This document shows, in pieces, positions 15,261 through 22,936 of a DNA stretch of 41,513 nucleotides (position 1 is its first letter; every line of letters begins with the position of its first letter). A program made the position numbers and the translations under genes. The notes beneath the pieces were generated by a model. The model worked only from the letters and a program-made list of their open reading frames with translations, was not told the DNA's origin and ran no database searches. The stretch comes from AC-69 sp035701505 (GTDB taxonomy: Bacteria > Actinomycetota > UBA4738 > HRBIN12), in NCBI GenBank assembly GCA_035701505.1, contig DASSSA010000049.1, positions 1 to 41,513 of the forward strand, read 5' to 3'.

Positions 15261-16452
15261 CCCGCTCGCGGGACGCCGGGTCCTGCTCGGCGTCACCGGC
15301 GGCATCGCCGCGTACAAGGCCTGCATCGTCACGCGCCTGCTGACCCAGGCGGGAGCGACAGTGCAGGTGGTGATGAGCCCGTCGGCAACGAGGTTCGTTG
15401 GGACCGACTCGTTCGCCGCGCTCTCAGGTCGACCGGCCTACACCGAGGTGTGGGAGGAGCCGGGCTCCGTGTTACACGTCCGCCTGGCGCGCGGAGCCGA
15501 CGTGTGCGTGGTCGCGCCGGCCACGGCGAACATCATCGCCAAGCTCGCCGGGGGGATCGCCGACGATCTTGTCACCTCGACCCTGCTCGAGGCGACCTGC
15601 CCGCTCGTCGTCGCACCGGCCATGCATAGCGGGATGTGGGAGCACCCGGCTACCCAAGCCAACGTTCGGGCCCTCCAGGAGCGCGGGACCGTCGTGATCG
15701 GACCGGCCAGAGGGCCACTCGCCGCGGGTGACGAGGGCGTGGGCCGGATGGCAGAGCCCGAGGACATCCTGGTGGCCCTGGAGGAGGTCGCGTCCCGGGG
15801 CCGGGACCTCGCGGGACGCAGGATGGTGGTGACGGCCGGGCCGACGTGGGAGCCCATCGATGCGGTGCGTTTCGTGGGGAATCGCTCTACCGGACGGATG
15901 GGCTTCGCCCTTGCCCGGGAGGCGTTCGCCCGGGGGGCGGACGTGACGCTCCTAGTCGGGCCGGGGACCGTCGAGCCTCCCGAGGGCCCCCGCGTGGTTC
16001 GGGTGGCCACGACGGAGGAGATGCGGATGGCCGTCCTGGAGGCCGCCGAGGATGCCGACGCCGTCATCATGGCGGCCGCCGTCGCCGACTTCCGTCCCAA
16101 GAGGGCTGCACTCGGCAAGCTGAAGAAGGAGGAGGGGCCGCCGCGGCTCGACCTGGTCCCCACCCCGGACATCTTGGCGGAGCTCGGCGAGGTCAAGGGC
16201 GACCTCGTCCTGGTTGGCTTCGCCGCCGAGACCCAGGATGTCGAAGCGTCGGGCCGGGCCAAGCTCGTGGCCAAGGGTCTGGACCTGCTCGTGGCCAACG
16301 AGGTGGGCAGGGAAGGGACCGGGTTCGGCTCGGAGTCCAACCACGCGGCGATCCTGTCGCGGACCGGCGACGACGAACCCCTGCGGGAGTGGACGAAGGC
16401 TGAGCTCGCGGCGGCGGTCTGCGATCGTCTGACCAAGATGCTGTCGCGGTAG
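15247..16452 (+). CDS. coaBC: Bifunctional phosphopantothenoylcysteine decarboxylase / phosphopantothenate-cysteine ligase
   Basis: 401 residues; two consecutive coenzyme A steps. The FMN-dependent CoaC half (about 1-180) has GGIAAYK, the catalytic His in VLHVRLARGA, and APAMHSGMWEHPATQ (PAMH, as in mycobacteria, rather than PAMN). The CoaC flap that carries ACGD in E. coli reads LAAGDEGVGRM here, lacking the cysteine, as I recall for other actinobacteria. The CoaB half (about 185-401) has VTAGPTWEPIDAVRFVGNRSTGRMG, AAAVADFRPK and the KLKKEEG nucleotide segment. Start TTG 15247, inside the rpoZ 3' end. Confidence 0.95.
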   Translation: MGSSSPLAGRRVLLGVTGGIAAYKACIVTRLLTQAGATVQVVMSPSATRFVGTDSFAALSGRPAYTEVWEEPGSVLHVRLARGADVCVVAPATANIIAKLAGGIADDLVTSTLLEATCPLVVAPAMHSGMWEHPATQANVRALQERGTVVIGPARGPLAAGDEGVGRMAEPEDILVALEEVASRGRDLAGRRMVVTAGPTWEPIDAVRFVGNRSTGRMGFALAREAFARGADVTLLVGPGTVEPPEGPRVVRVATTEEMRMAVLEAAEDADAVIMAAAVADFRPKRAALGKLKKEEGPPRLDLVPTPDILAELGEVKGDLVLVGFAAETQDVEASGRAKLVAKGLDLLVANEVGREGTGFGSESNHAAILSRTGDDEPLREWTKAELAAAVCDRLTKMLSR

Positions 16453-16477
16453 GGCGGGGAGGGTCGGTGGGGCCGGA

Positions 16478-16483
16478 TATACT
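16478..16483 (+). promoter_or_regulatory. -10 box for a leaderless metK transcript
   Basis: TATACT, then 7 nt, then the metK ATG (16491). At normal -10 to +1 spacing, transcription would begin on the start codon. There is no -35 match and no positioned Shine-Dalgarno sequence. Confidence 0.55.
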
Positions 16484-16490
16484 CCGCGCG

Positions 16491-17678
16491 ATGCGCAAGG
16501 GGTATCTGTTCTCCTCCGAATCCGTCACCGAAGGGCACCCAGACAAGCTCGCCGATCAGATCTCCGACGCCGTGCTGGACGCGATCCTCGCCGTCGACGT
16601 GGAGGGACGGGTGGCGTGCGAGACCCTCGTCACGACGGGGATCGTCATGGTGGCGGGAGAGATCACCACATCCGAGTACGTGGACATCCCCTCGGTGGTC
16701 CGCCGGACCGTTCTGGAGATCGGGTACACCGACGCGAACTTCGGGATCGACGGGGCCACGTGCGGGGTGCTCACGTCGATCCAGGACCAGTCGCCGGACA
16801 TCGCCCGGGGGGTGGAGCACTCCCTCGAACAGCGCGTGGAAGGGTCACGCGACGATCTCGACACGCTCGGGGCAGGCGACCAAGGCATGATGTTTGGCTA
16901 CGCGTGCCGGGACACCGATGAGCTCATGCCGACGTCCATCGCCATGGCCCATCGGCTGACCAAGCGCCTGGCCGATGTGCGCAAGGCGGGCGTCGTCCCG
17001 TACCTGCGTCCGGACGGGAAGAGCCAGGTCACCATCGAGTATCGGGACGGCACGCCCGTTCGGGTGGACACTGTTCTCATCTCCGCTCAGCATCGTGAGG
17101 AGGTCGACGTCGACACCCTCCTCGCGCCCGACGTGAGAGCCGAGGTCATCGACCCGGTGCTCCGCGAGTTCGAGCTCGATGCCGAGGGCGTTCGCATCCT
17201 GGTCAATCCCACGGGCCGGTTCGAGATAGGCGGTCCGAAGGCCGACACCGGGCTGACCGGGCGCAAGATCATGGTCGATACCTACGGCGGCATGGCCCCC
17301 CACGGGGGCGGCTGCTTCTCGGGAAAGGACCCCACCAAGGTGGATCGCTCGGCCGCGTACATGGCGCGGTACGTGGCCAAGAACCTGGTGGCCGCGGGCT
17401 TCGCCGACCGGCTCCAGATCCAGGTGGCCTACGCGATCGGCACGGCGCACCCGGTCTCGCTCGCCGTCGACACGTTCGGGACCGAGCGGGTGGACCCCGA
17501 TCAGATCGTCGACCTCGTGTGGGACGCGTTCGACTTCCGGCCCGCCGCGATCATCCGCCAGCTCGATCTCCGGCGGCCGATCTACGAGGAGACGGCGGCC
17601 TACGGTCACTTCGGCCGCAAGGAGTTCTCCTGGGAGGCGACCGACCGCGCAGACGAACTCCGCCGCGCGTTCGACTAG
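16491..17678 (+). CDS. metK: S-adenosylmethionine synthetase
   Basis: 395 residues, family length. ATP plus methionine gives SAM. Motifs: FSSESVTEGHPDK (N-terminal ATP site), GAGDQGMMFGYA (about 127-138) and the P-loop-like GGGCFSGKDPTKVDRS (about 269-284). ATG 16491 is chosen over the GTG at 16467 because MRKGYLFSSESV matches the family start and a -10 box lies immediately upstream. SAM made here is the methyl donor for enzymes such as the TrmH-type enzyme encoded at 28362. Confidence 0.97.
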   Translation: MRKGYLFSSESVTEGHPDKLADQISDAVLDAILAVDVEGRVACETLVTTGIVMVAGEITTSEYVDIPSVVRRTVLEIGYTDANFGIDGATCGVLTSIQDQSPDIARGVEHSLEQRVEGSRDDLDTLGAGDQGMMFGYACRDTDELMPTSIAMAHRLTKRLADVRKAGVVPYLRPDGKSQVTIEYRDGTPVRVDTVLISAQHREEVDVDTLLAPDVRAEVIDPVLREFELDAEGVRILVNPTGRFEIGGPKADTGLTGRKIMVDTYGGMAPHGGGCFSGKDPTKVDRSAAYMARYVAKNLVAAGFADRLQIQVAYAIGTAHPVSLAVDTFGTERVDPDQIVDLVWDAFDFRPAAIIRQLDLRRPIYEETAAYGHFGRKEFSWEATDRADELRRAFD

Positions 17679-17697
17679 CCCTTCCGCGGACGAACGG

Positions 17698-19482
17698 ATC
17701 CTCTCCGGACCCGTCGATATCTGCGTCGACCGAGCGGTCCTCTCGCTCGATCGCCCGTTCACCTACGAGCTCGACGAAGGCCTGGCCGCTGGGGTCGGCT
17801 CGCTCGTCCAGGTGCCGTTCCACGGCCGGCTCGTCCGGGGATGGGTGTTGGGGCGCACGGAGCACGTGCCGGAAAGGATGCTCCCGGTGAAGAAAGCCGT
17901 GTCACCCGTCCGTTTCTTCGACCCGTCGATGCTCGAGGTGCTGCAGTGGGTGAGCGACAGGTACGTGGCGCCACTCGCTTCCGTGATCGCACGGTCCTAT
18001 CCCCCCCGGGTCGCCTCAGAGGAGACGATCGCGTCCGCGACGCATCGCTCCTCCGCCCCCGTCCTCCGTACCGACCCCACGCGCATCCTCCCCGCCTACC
18101 GGGCCGGGTCGGAGTTGCTCGCCGCGCTTCACGGCGGCGCCGGCGCCTTCGTGGTGCGTCCGGCGCCGGAGGACGAGCAGGGAGTGGCGATGGAAGCGGT
18201 GGGCGCGGCGCTCGCGGGAGGACGTAGTGCGATCGTCCTCGTCCCCGAGCTGGAGCCGCTCCCGGCCACGGCCTCGGCGATCCTTGAGGCATACGGCGAA
18301 GGCGCCGCGCTGTTCGCCGGTGGGAGCCGACGGGCCCGGTACAGGATGTGGCTGGACATCGAAGCCGGCGCGTATCCGGTCGTGGTGGGGACCCGCCCCG
18401 CGGTGTTCGCGCCGACGGCGGACCTCGGCCTGCTCTATGTCTGCCGGGAGAGCCACGCCGGTCATCGTGAGGAGCGTTCGCCCTACTACCACGTCCGCGA
18501 CGTCGCGCTGGCCCGGGCTCGGCACTCGAGTGCAGTCTGCGTCATGGCCGCCCTGTGCCCATCGGGCGAGGCCGTGACGTCGGGGGCGGTGCTGGTGGTC
18601 CCCAGCGTCCGGGGGTGGCCGCCGGTCGAGGTGGTCCGGCCCGGCCCGGAGGGACGAGCCCCTCGCCTGGTTTCGGCCCTGAAGGGGCTGGATCGCGGGT
18701 TCCTGTTCCAGCCGCTGCCCGGATACGGCGTCGCTCGGGTGTGTCGCGCGTGCGGGGAGCCGGCCGCCTGCGCCGCCTGTGGAGGCGTGCTCCGGTCGCA
18801 GGGAGGAACGGTCCGATGCACCGTGTGCGGAGCGAGCGGCACCTGCGCGAACTGCGGGGCCGCCGACTTCGGCATCGTCCGGGGAGGGGCTGAGCGCGTG
18901 GAGGAGTGGGCCCGGGCGGTGGCCCGGGTGTCGGTCCGCCGGACCGGCTTGGGTGACCGCCCCCTACCTCCCGGAGACCGCGAGGTGACGGTGGGGGGGG
19001 TGGAGGCGGTGAAGGACTTCGGTCCTCTCGATCTGGAGCTCGTGGCCATCCTCGATGCCGACCAGGCCACTCGGCGGCCGGGCCTGGCGGCCCGGGAGCG
19101 AGCCCTGGCCACGTGGATGGAGGCTGCGGCATGGGCCCGTCCGTCCGGTCGCGTGATCGTCCAGACCCGCCACCCGGGCGACCCCGCGGTCCAGTCCCTG
19201 GTCTCGGGCAATCCCGATCGGTTCCACCGAAGCGAGTTGCCCCGCCGGGCCGACGCGGGCTTCCCCGCCGGGTGGCCGGTGTTCCGTGTGACCGGGGACG
19301 ACCGGCTCGAGGACGAGCTCGCAGCGTTGGAGCCGAGGACGCTCCTGTCGTCGAGCGGGCAGGGGCAGACGGTATGCTTGGTCGCGCTCGATCCCGGGGT
19401 GGTCCGGACGTTCGGCCGGACGATGCGAGCCCTTGCGGAAGGGGGAGTGGTCACTCGGGTCGAGGCCGAGCCCCACCTCTGA
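17698..19482 (+). CDS. priA: PriA-like replication-restart protein lacking helicase motifs; no conventional start codon
   Basis: About 594 residues. The N-terminal DNA-binding domain is clear (VDRAVLSLDRPFTYEL ... VQVPFHGRLVRGWVLG). The zinc region keeps eight cysteines in four CxxC-type pairs (VCRACGEPAACAACGG ... RCTVCGASGTCANCGA). The Walker A region reads VVRPAPEDEQGVAM with no GxxGxGKT. The DEEH box region reads CRESH, followed by a recognisable PYYHVRDVALAR. Loss of ATPase motifs is known for actinobacterial PriA. The first GTG in frame (17812) falls inside the conserved N-terminal domain. Upstream of it the frame is open into metK with no ATG/GTG/TTG, so the start is unknown; ATC 17698 is used here as a near-cognate placeholder. 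Confidence 0.8.
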   Translation: MLSGPVDICVDRAVLSLDRPFTYELDEGLAAGVGSLVQVPFHGRLVRGWVLGRTEHVPERMLPVKKAVSPVRFFDPSMLEVLQWVSDRYVAPLASVIARSYPPRVASEETIASATHRSSAPVLRTDPTRILPAYRAGSELLAALHGGAGAFVVRPAPEDEQGVAMEAVGAALAGGRSAIVLVPELEPLPATASAILEAYGEGAALFAGGSRRARYRMWLDIEAGAYPVVVGTRPAVFAPTADLGLLYVCRESHAGHREERSPYYHVRDVALARARHSSAVCVMAALCPSGEAVTSGAVLVVPSVRGWPPVEVVRPGPEGRAPRLVSALKGLDRGFLFQPLPGYGVARVCRACGEPAACAACGGVLRSQGGTVRCTVCGASGTCANCGAADFGIVRGGAERVEEWARAVARVSVRRTGLGDRPLPPGDREVTVGGVEAVKDFGPLDLELVAILDADQATRRPGLAARERALATWMEAAAWARPSGRVIVQTRHPGDPAVQSLVSGNPDRFHRSELPRRADAGFPAGWPVFRVTGDDRLEDELAALEPRTLLSSSGQGQTVCLVALDPGVVRTFGRTMRALAEGGVVTRVEAEPHL

Positions 19483-19497
19483 GGAGACCGGACCACG

Positions 19498-20019
19498 ATG
19501 GCCGTCCTTCGTATCAGGAAGCTGGGTGACCCGGTCCTTCGGGAGGAGGCTCGCCCGGTGGAGCGGTTCGACGGATCGTTCCGGCGGCTGGTGGACGACA
19601 TGTTCGAGACGATGTACGCGGCGCCCGGCGTCGGCCTGGCAGCGCCACAGGTGGGGGTGTCGCTCCGCCTCTTCGTCTACGACGACGGCGAGGGGAACAC
19701 GGGCGCCGTGGCCAACCCCGAGCTGTCGGACCTGGAGAACGAGGAGAGCCGCGACGAGGGATGCCTGTCCATCCCCGGTCCCTTCTACCCCACGGTCCGA
19801 TCCCTGCGGGCCACCGTGCGGGGGTTGGACGTGGAAGGGCGCCCCCTCGAGCTCAGGGGCGAGGGACTGGTGGCTCGGATCCTCCAACACGAGACCGACC
19901 ACACGGACGGAGTCCTGTACATCGATCGGCTCCCGCCCGAAGGGCGGCGCGAGGTCATGCGCATGCTCCGTGAGCACGAGGTGAGGCAGCAGCAGGGGCA
20001 GCGTTCGCCCACGCCCTGA
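19498..20019 (+). CDS. def: Peptide deformylase
   Basis: 173 residues; removes the formyl group from nascent proteins. All three motifs are present: GVGLAAPQVG (44-53), DEGCLSIPG with metal Cys near 89, and the metal-binding QHETDHTDG (about 130-138; HExxH). Start ATG 19498 with GAGGAGA upstream. Tandem with fmt, the enzyme that adds the formyl group it removes. Confidence 0.96.
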   Translation: MAVLRIRKLGDPVLREEARPVERFDGSFRRLVDDMFETMYAAPGVGLAAPQVGVSLRLFVYDDGEGNTGAVANPELSDLENEESRDEGCLSIPGPFYPTVRSLRATVRGLDVEGRPLELRGEGLVARILQHETDHTDGVLYIDRLPPEGRREVMRMLREHEVRQQQGQRSPTP

Positions 20020-20030
20020 ACGACCCGCCG

Positions 20031-20036
20031 TATCCT
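20031..20036 (+). promoter_or_regulatory. -10 box for a leaderless fmt transcript
   Basis: TATCCT, then 6 nt, then the fmt GTG (20043). No ribosome-binding site at a useful distance. Confidence 0.5.
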
Positions 20037-20042
20037 CGCCCG

Positions 20043-20984
20043 GTGGCCGAGCCTCGCGCCCTCCGCGTCGCCTTCCTGGGGAACGACTCGTGGTCCGTTC
20101 CCTCGCTGGAAGCCCTGGGACGTTCGCGGCACGACGTCGTGGCGGTCGTGACGCGCGTCCCGCGACCGGGTCGCCGCGGGCAGGGGCCCGCGCCGACTCC
20201 GGTCGCGGCGGCGGCCAGGACCCTCGGCCTTCCATTCGTCGAGGTGGAGACGGTGAAGTCGGGGCCGGGATTCGATGCCCTCGCCCGGGCGGGGGCCGAT
20301 GTCCTCGCCGTCGTGGCGTACGGCGAGATCCTGTCGGCCGCCATCCTGAACATGCCCACGATCGCGCCGGTCAACGTACATTTCTCGCTGCTTCCGATGC
20401 TCCGTGGAGCGAGCCCCGTGCACACGGCGTTGCTGCTCGGGATGGACGAGACGGGCGTCACCACGATCCACATGGACGCCGGCTTGGACACCGGACCGAT
20501 CCTTCGTCGCCGCGCCGAGCCCATCCACGAAGACGACGACGGCGGCGCGCTCGGGGCTCGGCTGGCCGTGATCGGCGCCGGCCTGCTGGTCGAGACCCTC
20601 GACGACCTCTCGGCGGGGCGGTTCACCCCCATCCCACAGGACGACTCCCGGGCTACGTATGCGCCGAAGCTCGGGCCTGCAGACCGCCGCTTGATCTGGA
20701 ACGAGCCGGCTCGCGCGCTGGTCAACCGGGTGCGGGCCTTCGCCCCCGACCCCGGGGCCGCCGCAACGTTTCGGGGACGCCCCCTGAAGGTTCTCCGGGC
20801 CAAGGCCGTCGAGGGAGCGGGCCAGCCCGGTGCGGTCATCGATGTCGACGAGAACGGCTTCGTGGTAGCCACGGCGGAGGGGGGGTTGCGAGCGCTCGAG
20901 GTCGCCCCGGCCGGCGGGCGGCGGATGAGCGCCGCAGACTTCGCGCGAGGCCACCATCCCGGCCTGGGGGAGCGCTTGGAGTGA
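20043..20984 (+). CDS. fmt: Methionyl-tRNA formyltransferase
   Basis: 313 residues. The formyl-transfer domain (1-205) carries the N-H-D triad: NVHFSLLPMLRGASP (N and H near 115-117) and the Asp in GVTTIHMDAGLDTGPIL. The C-terminal OB-like domain (about 210-313) has TYAPKLGPADRRLIWNEPA and the RPLKVLRAK strand. Start GTG 20043. In many actinobacteria rsmB follows; here it is absent and a 90-nt gap leads to rpe. Confidence 0.95.
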   Translation: MAEPRALRVAFLGNDSWSVPSLEALGRSRHDVVAVVTRVPRPGRRGQGPAPTPVAAAARTLGLPFVEVETVKSGPGFDALARAGADVLAVVAYGEILSAAILNMPTIAPVNVHFSLLPMLRGASPVHTALLLGMDETGVTTIHMDAGLDTGPILRRRAEPIHEDDDGGALGARLAVIGAGLLVETLDDLSAGRFTPIPQDDSRATYAPKLGPADRRLIWNEPARALVNRVRAFAPDPGAAATFRGRPLKVLRAKAVEGAGQPGAVIDVDENGFVVATAEGGLRALEVAPAGGRRMSAADFARGHHPGLGERLE

Positions 20985-21060
20985 GCCGAGTCGGATCGGG
21001 TGGCCGTCTCCTAGGGACCGGTCTTCCCCATCACTCAGGGGGGGCGTCGGCAGGTGCGAC

Positions 21061-21066
21061 TAGAAT
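21061..21066 (+). promoter_or_regulatory. -10 box for a leaderless rpe transcript
   Basis: TAGAAT, then 8 nt, then the rpe GTG (21075). No Shine-Dalgarno-like sequence lies between. Confidence 0.5.
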
Positions 21067-21074
21067 CCTGCGTC

Positions 21075-21737
21075 GTGGGCAAGCTGGCCGCCTCGATCCT
21101 CTCGGCGGACTTCGCGCACCTCGCCGATCAGGTAAAGCTGGTGGAGGGCCATGCCGACTTCATCCATGTCGACGTGATGGATGCCCACTTCGTCCCGCCC
21201 CTCACCGTCGGTCCCGTGGTGGTCGAAGCCCTCCGTCCCGTGACCGGCCTGCCGCTCCATTGCCATCTGATGATCGAGCGGCCCGAGCGGCTGTTCGACG
21301 ACTTCTCCGCGGCCGGCACCGACATGGTCACGTGCCACGTGGAGGCCTTGGAGGACCCCGCGCCGATCGTCCGCAAGGCCCGCGAGATGGGGATGCGAGC
21401 CGGGCTGGCCGTGAATCCGGATACCCCCGTGGAGACGGTGTTCCCTCACCTCGACGACCTGGACGACGTGATCGTGATGAGCGTTCGGCCGGGGTGGGCC
21501 GGCCAGGCGTTCATCCCGGACGTCCTTCCGAAGATCGAGCTCGTCCGGCGGGAGATCGACCGCAGGGGCTTGTCCACTGACGTGGAGGTCGACGGGGGGA
21601 TCGACCCCGGGACCGGGGCGCGATGCATCGGCGCGGGGGCCACGATCCTTGCCGCCGCCTCCTCGATCTTCAAGGCCGGGGATCCGGCGGAAGCCGCGCG
21701 GGCGCTGGCCGCCGTGGCCGGCCGGGGGGGTGCCTGA
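21075..21737 (+). CDS. rpe: Ribulose-phosphate 3-epimerase
   Basis: 220-residue TIM barrel. Conserved LAASILSADFAHL (with S8), metal-binding HVDVMDAHFVPPLTVGP (H33, D35), HCHLMIERPE, MSVRPGWAGQAFIP and EVDGGIDPGT (the D is the second catalytic aspartate). It interconverts ribulose- and xylulose-5-phosphate. Ribulose-5-phosphate is also the substrate of the RibB half of ribBA downstream, which may explain the neighbourhood. Start GTG 21075 (MGKLAASILS) rather than the earlier 21054. Confidence 0.96.
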   Translation: MGKLAASILSADFAHLADQVKLVEGHADFIHVDVMDAHFVPPLTVGPVVVEALRPVTGLPLHCHLMIERPERLFDDFSAAGTDMVTCHVEALEDPAPIVRKAREMGMRAGLAVNPDTPVETVFPHLDDLDDVIVMSVRPGWAGQAFIPDVLPKIELVRREIDRRGLSTDVEVDGGIDPGTGARCIGAGATILAAASSIFKAGDPAEAARALAAVAGRGGA

Positions 21738-22669
21738 TGCCGGAGACCATCCTGGTGGTCGACGACGACCCGGACATCGCCCGGTTCGTGGAGGTCAACC
21801 TGCGGTCGGCGGGCTACGACGTGGCGGTCGCCTCGGATGGGGAGGAGGCCCTCCAGCGCGCGAGTGAGATGCGGCCGGACCTCGTGCTCCTGGACGTGAT
21901 GATGCCGAGGATCGACGGGTTCGAGGTGGCGCAGCGCCTGCGCCGCAACCCCGTGACCGCGAACACCTCCATCATCATGCTGACGGCAAAAGCCCTGTCG
22001 ACCGACAAGGTGCTCGGCCTGACCGCGGGGGCCGACGACTACATCATCAAGCCGTTCGACCCCATCGAGCTCCTCGCCCGGGTCAAGGGAACGCTCCGAC
22101 GGGCCAAGGAGATGCGCAACCTCTCCCCGCTCACCGGCCTTCCCGGCAACATCCGCATCCAGGAGGAGATCGAGCGGATGGTTCGCGACGGCCACTCCTT
22201 CGCAGTGCTGTATTGCGACCTCGACAACTTCAAGGCGTACAACGACCAGAAGGGATTCGTCAGGGGTGACCGTCTGATCCAAGCCACCGCCCGCATCATC
22301 CAGGACGCCGTGGCCGAGTTCGCCGGCCCGGAGGGGTTCGTGGGCCATGTCGGCGGCGACGACTTCGTGGCCATCACGCCGCCGGACGTGGCAGAGGAGG
22401 CGGCGAAACGGATCGTGGAGCGGTTCGACGCCCGGATCCACGAGTTCTATGGGCCCGAGGATCTGGAACGGGGGTTCGTCGAGGTCGAGGACCGAAAGGG
22501 CGTCCTCCAGCGGCTGCCCCTGGTCGGCGTGTCGAGCGGGATCGCTACCACGACGACGCGGCGGTTCGCCCACTACGGCGAGGCCGTCGCCGTGGCCACG
22601 GAGATGAAGCAGTTCGCCAAGCGCGAGTCCGGCTCCTCCTACGCGATCGACCGTCGCGCCTCCACCTGA
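21737..22669 (+). CDS. Response regulator with degenerate GGDEF domain
   Basis: 310 residues. The receiver domain (about 1-122) has the acidic pair DDDP (9-12), phosphoacceptor D54 (LLDVMMPRIDG), T83 (MLTAK) and K105 (IKPFDP). The GGDEF domain (about 130-300) has SPLTGLPG, YCDLDNFKAYND and, at the signature, GGDDF (H-V-GGDDF-V) in place of GG[DE]EF, and no RxxD inhibitory site five residues before it. Catalysis is therefore doubtful; a signalling or binding role is possible. It overlaps the rpe stop (TGATG), so it is co-translated with rpe. No partner kinase gene is adjacent. Confidence 0.9.
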   Translation: MPETILVVDDDPDIARFVEVNLRSAGYDVAVASDGEEALQRASEMRPDLVLLDVMMPRIDGFEVAQRLRRNPVTANTSIIMLTAKALSTDKVLGLTAGADDYIIKPFDPIELLARVKGTLRRAKEMRNLSPLTGLPGNIRIQEEIERMVRDGHSFAVLYCDLDNFKAYNDQKGFVRGDRLIQATARIIQDAVAEFAGPEGFVGHVGGDDFVAITPPDVAEEAAKRIVERFDARIHEFYGPEDLERGFVEVEDRKGVLQRLPLVGVSSGIATTTTRRFAHYGEAVAVATEMKQFAKRESGSSYAIDRRAST

Positions 22670-22718
22670 CCGGCCCGGCATCAGTGGTGGACCTCGGGCG
22701 CCCCGATGTCCACCCGCC

Positions 22719-22724
22719 TATACT
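22719..22724 (+). promoter_or_regulatory. Candidate -10 box for the riboswitch-controlled rib operon
   Basis: TATACT at 22719-22724 would start transcription near 22731, a few nt before P1 of the FMN aptamer. No clear -35. Confidence 0.5.
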
Positions 22725-22738
22725 GAGAACGAAGAGCT

Positions 22739-22861
22739 CGTCTTCGGGGCGGGGTGCAAGTCCCCACCGGCGGTGACAGTCCGCGACCCTCCGAGAGCCA
22801 CTCGGGGGTGGACCCGGTGAGATTCCGGGACCGACCGTGAGAGTCGGGATGGGAGAGGACG
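22739..22861 (+). ncRNA. FMN riboswitch (RFN element)
   Basis: The conserved RFN core is unmistakable: GGGGCGGGGTGCAAGTCCCC (22746-22765) followed by ACCGGCGGT, then the P3-P5 arms and GACCGTGAGAGTCGGGATGG near the 3' end. P1 pairs CGTCTTC (22739-22745) with GAGAGGACG (22855-22861 paired). FMN binding lowers riboflavin gene expression. Downstream, GCCCGTGCCCTCTCTCCC (22894-22911) is nearly complementary to the P1 3' strand GGGAGAGGACGGGC, offering an alternative pairing that would break P1 when FMN is absent. The ribD ribosome site (GAGAAAGG) follows, and no U-run is present, so translational control seems more likely than termination (inference). Confidence 0.95.
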
Positions 22862-22936
22862 GGCGGTGCCGGCTCCGGCACTCGCCGGGTCGTGCCCGTG
22901 CCCTCTCTCCCTCGCGTCTCGTCCCGAGAAAGGTTC

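Noticed and set aside
20985..21074. A terminator between fmt and rpe
   Set aside because: The G-run and short GC inverted matches have no U-run, and no stable stem of 6 bp or more was found.
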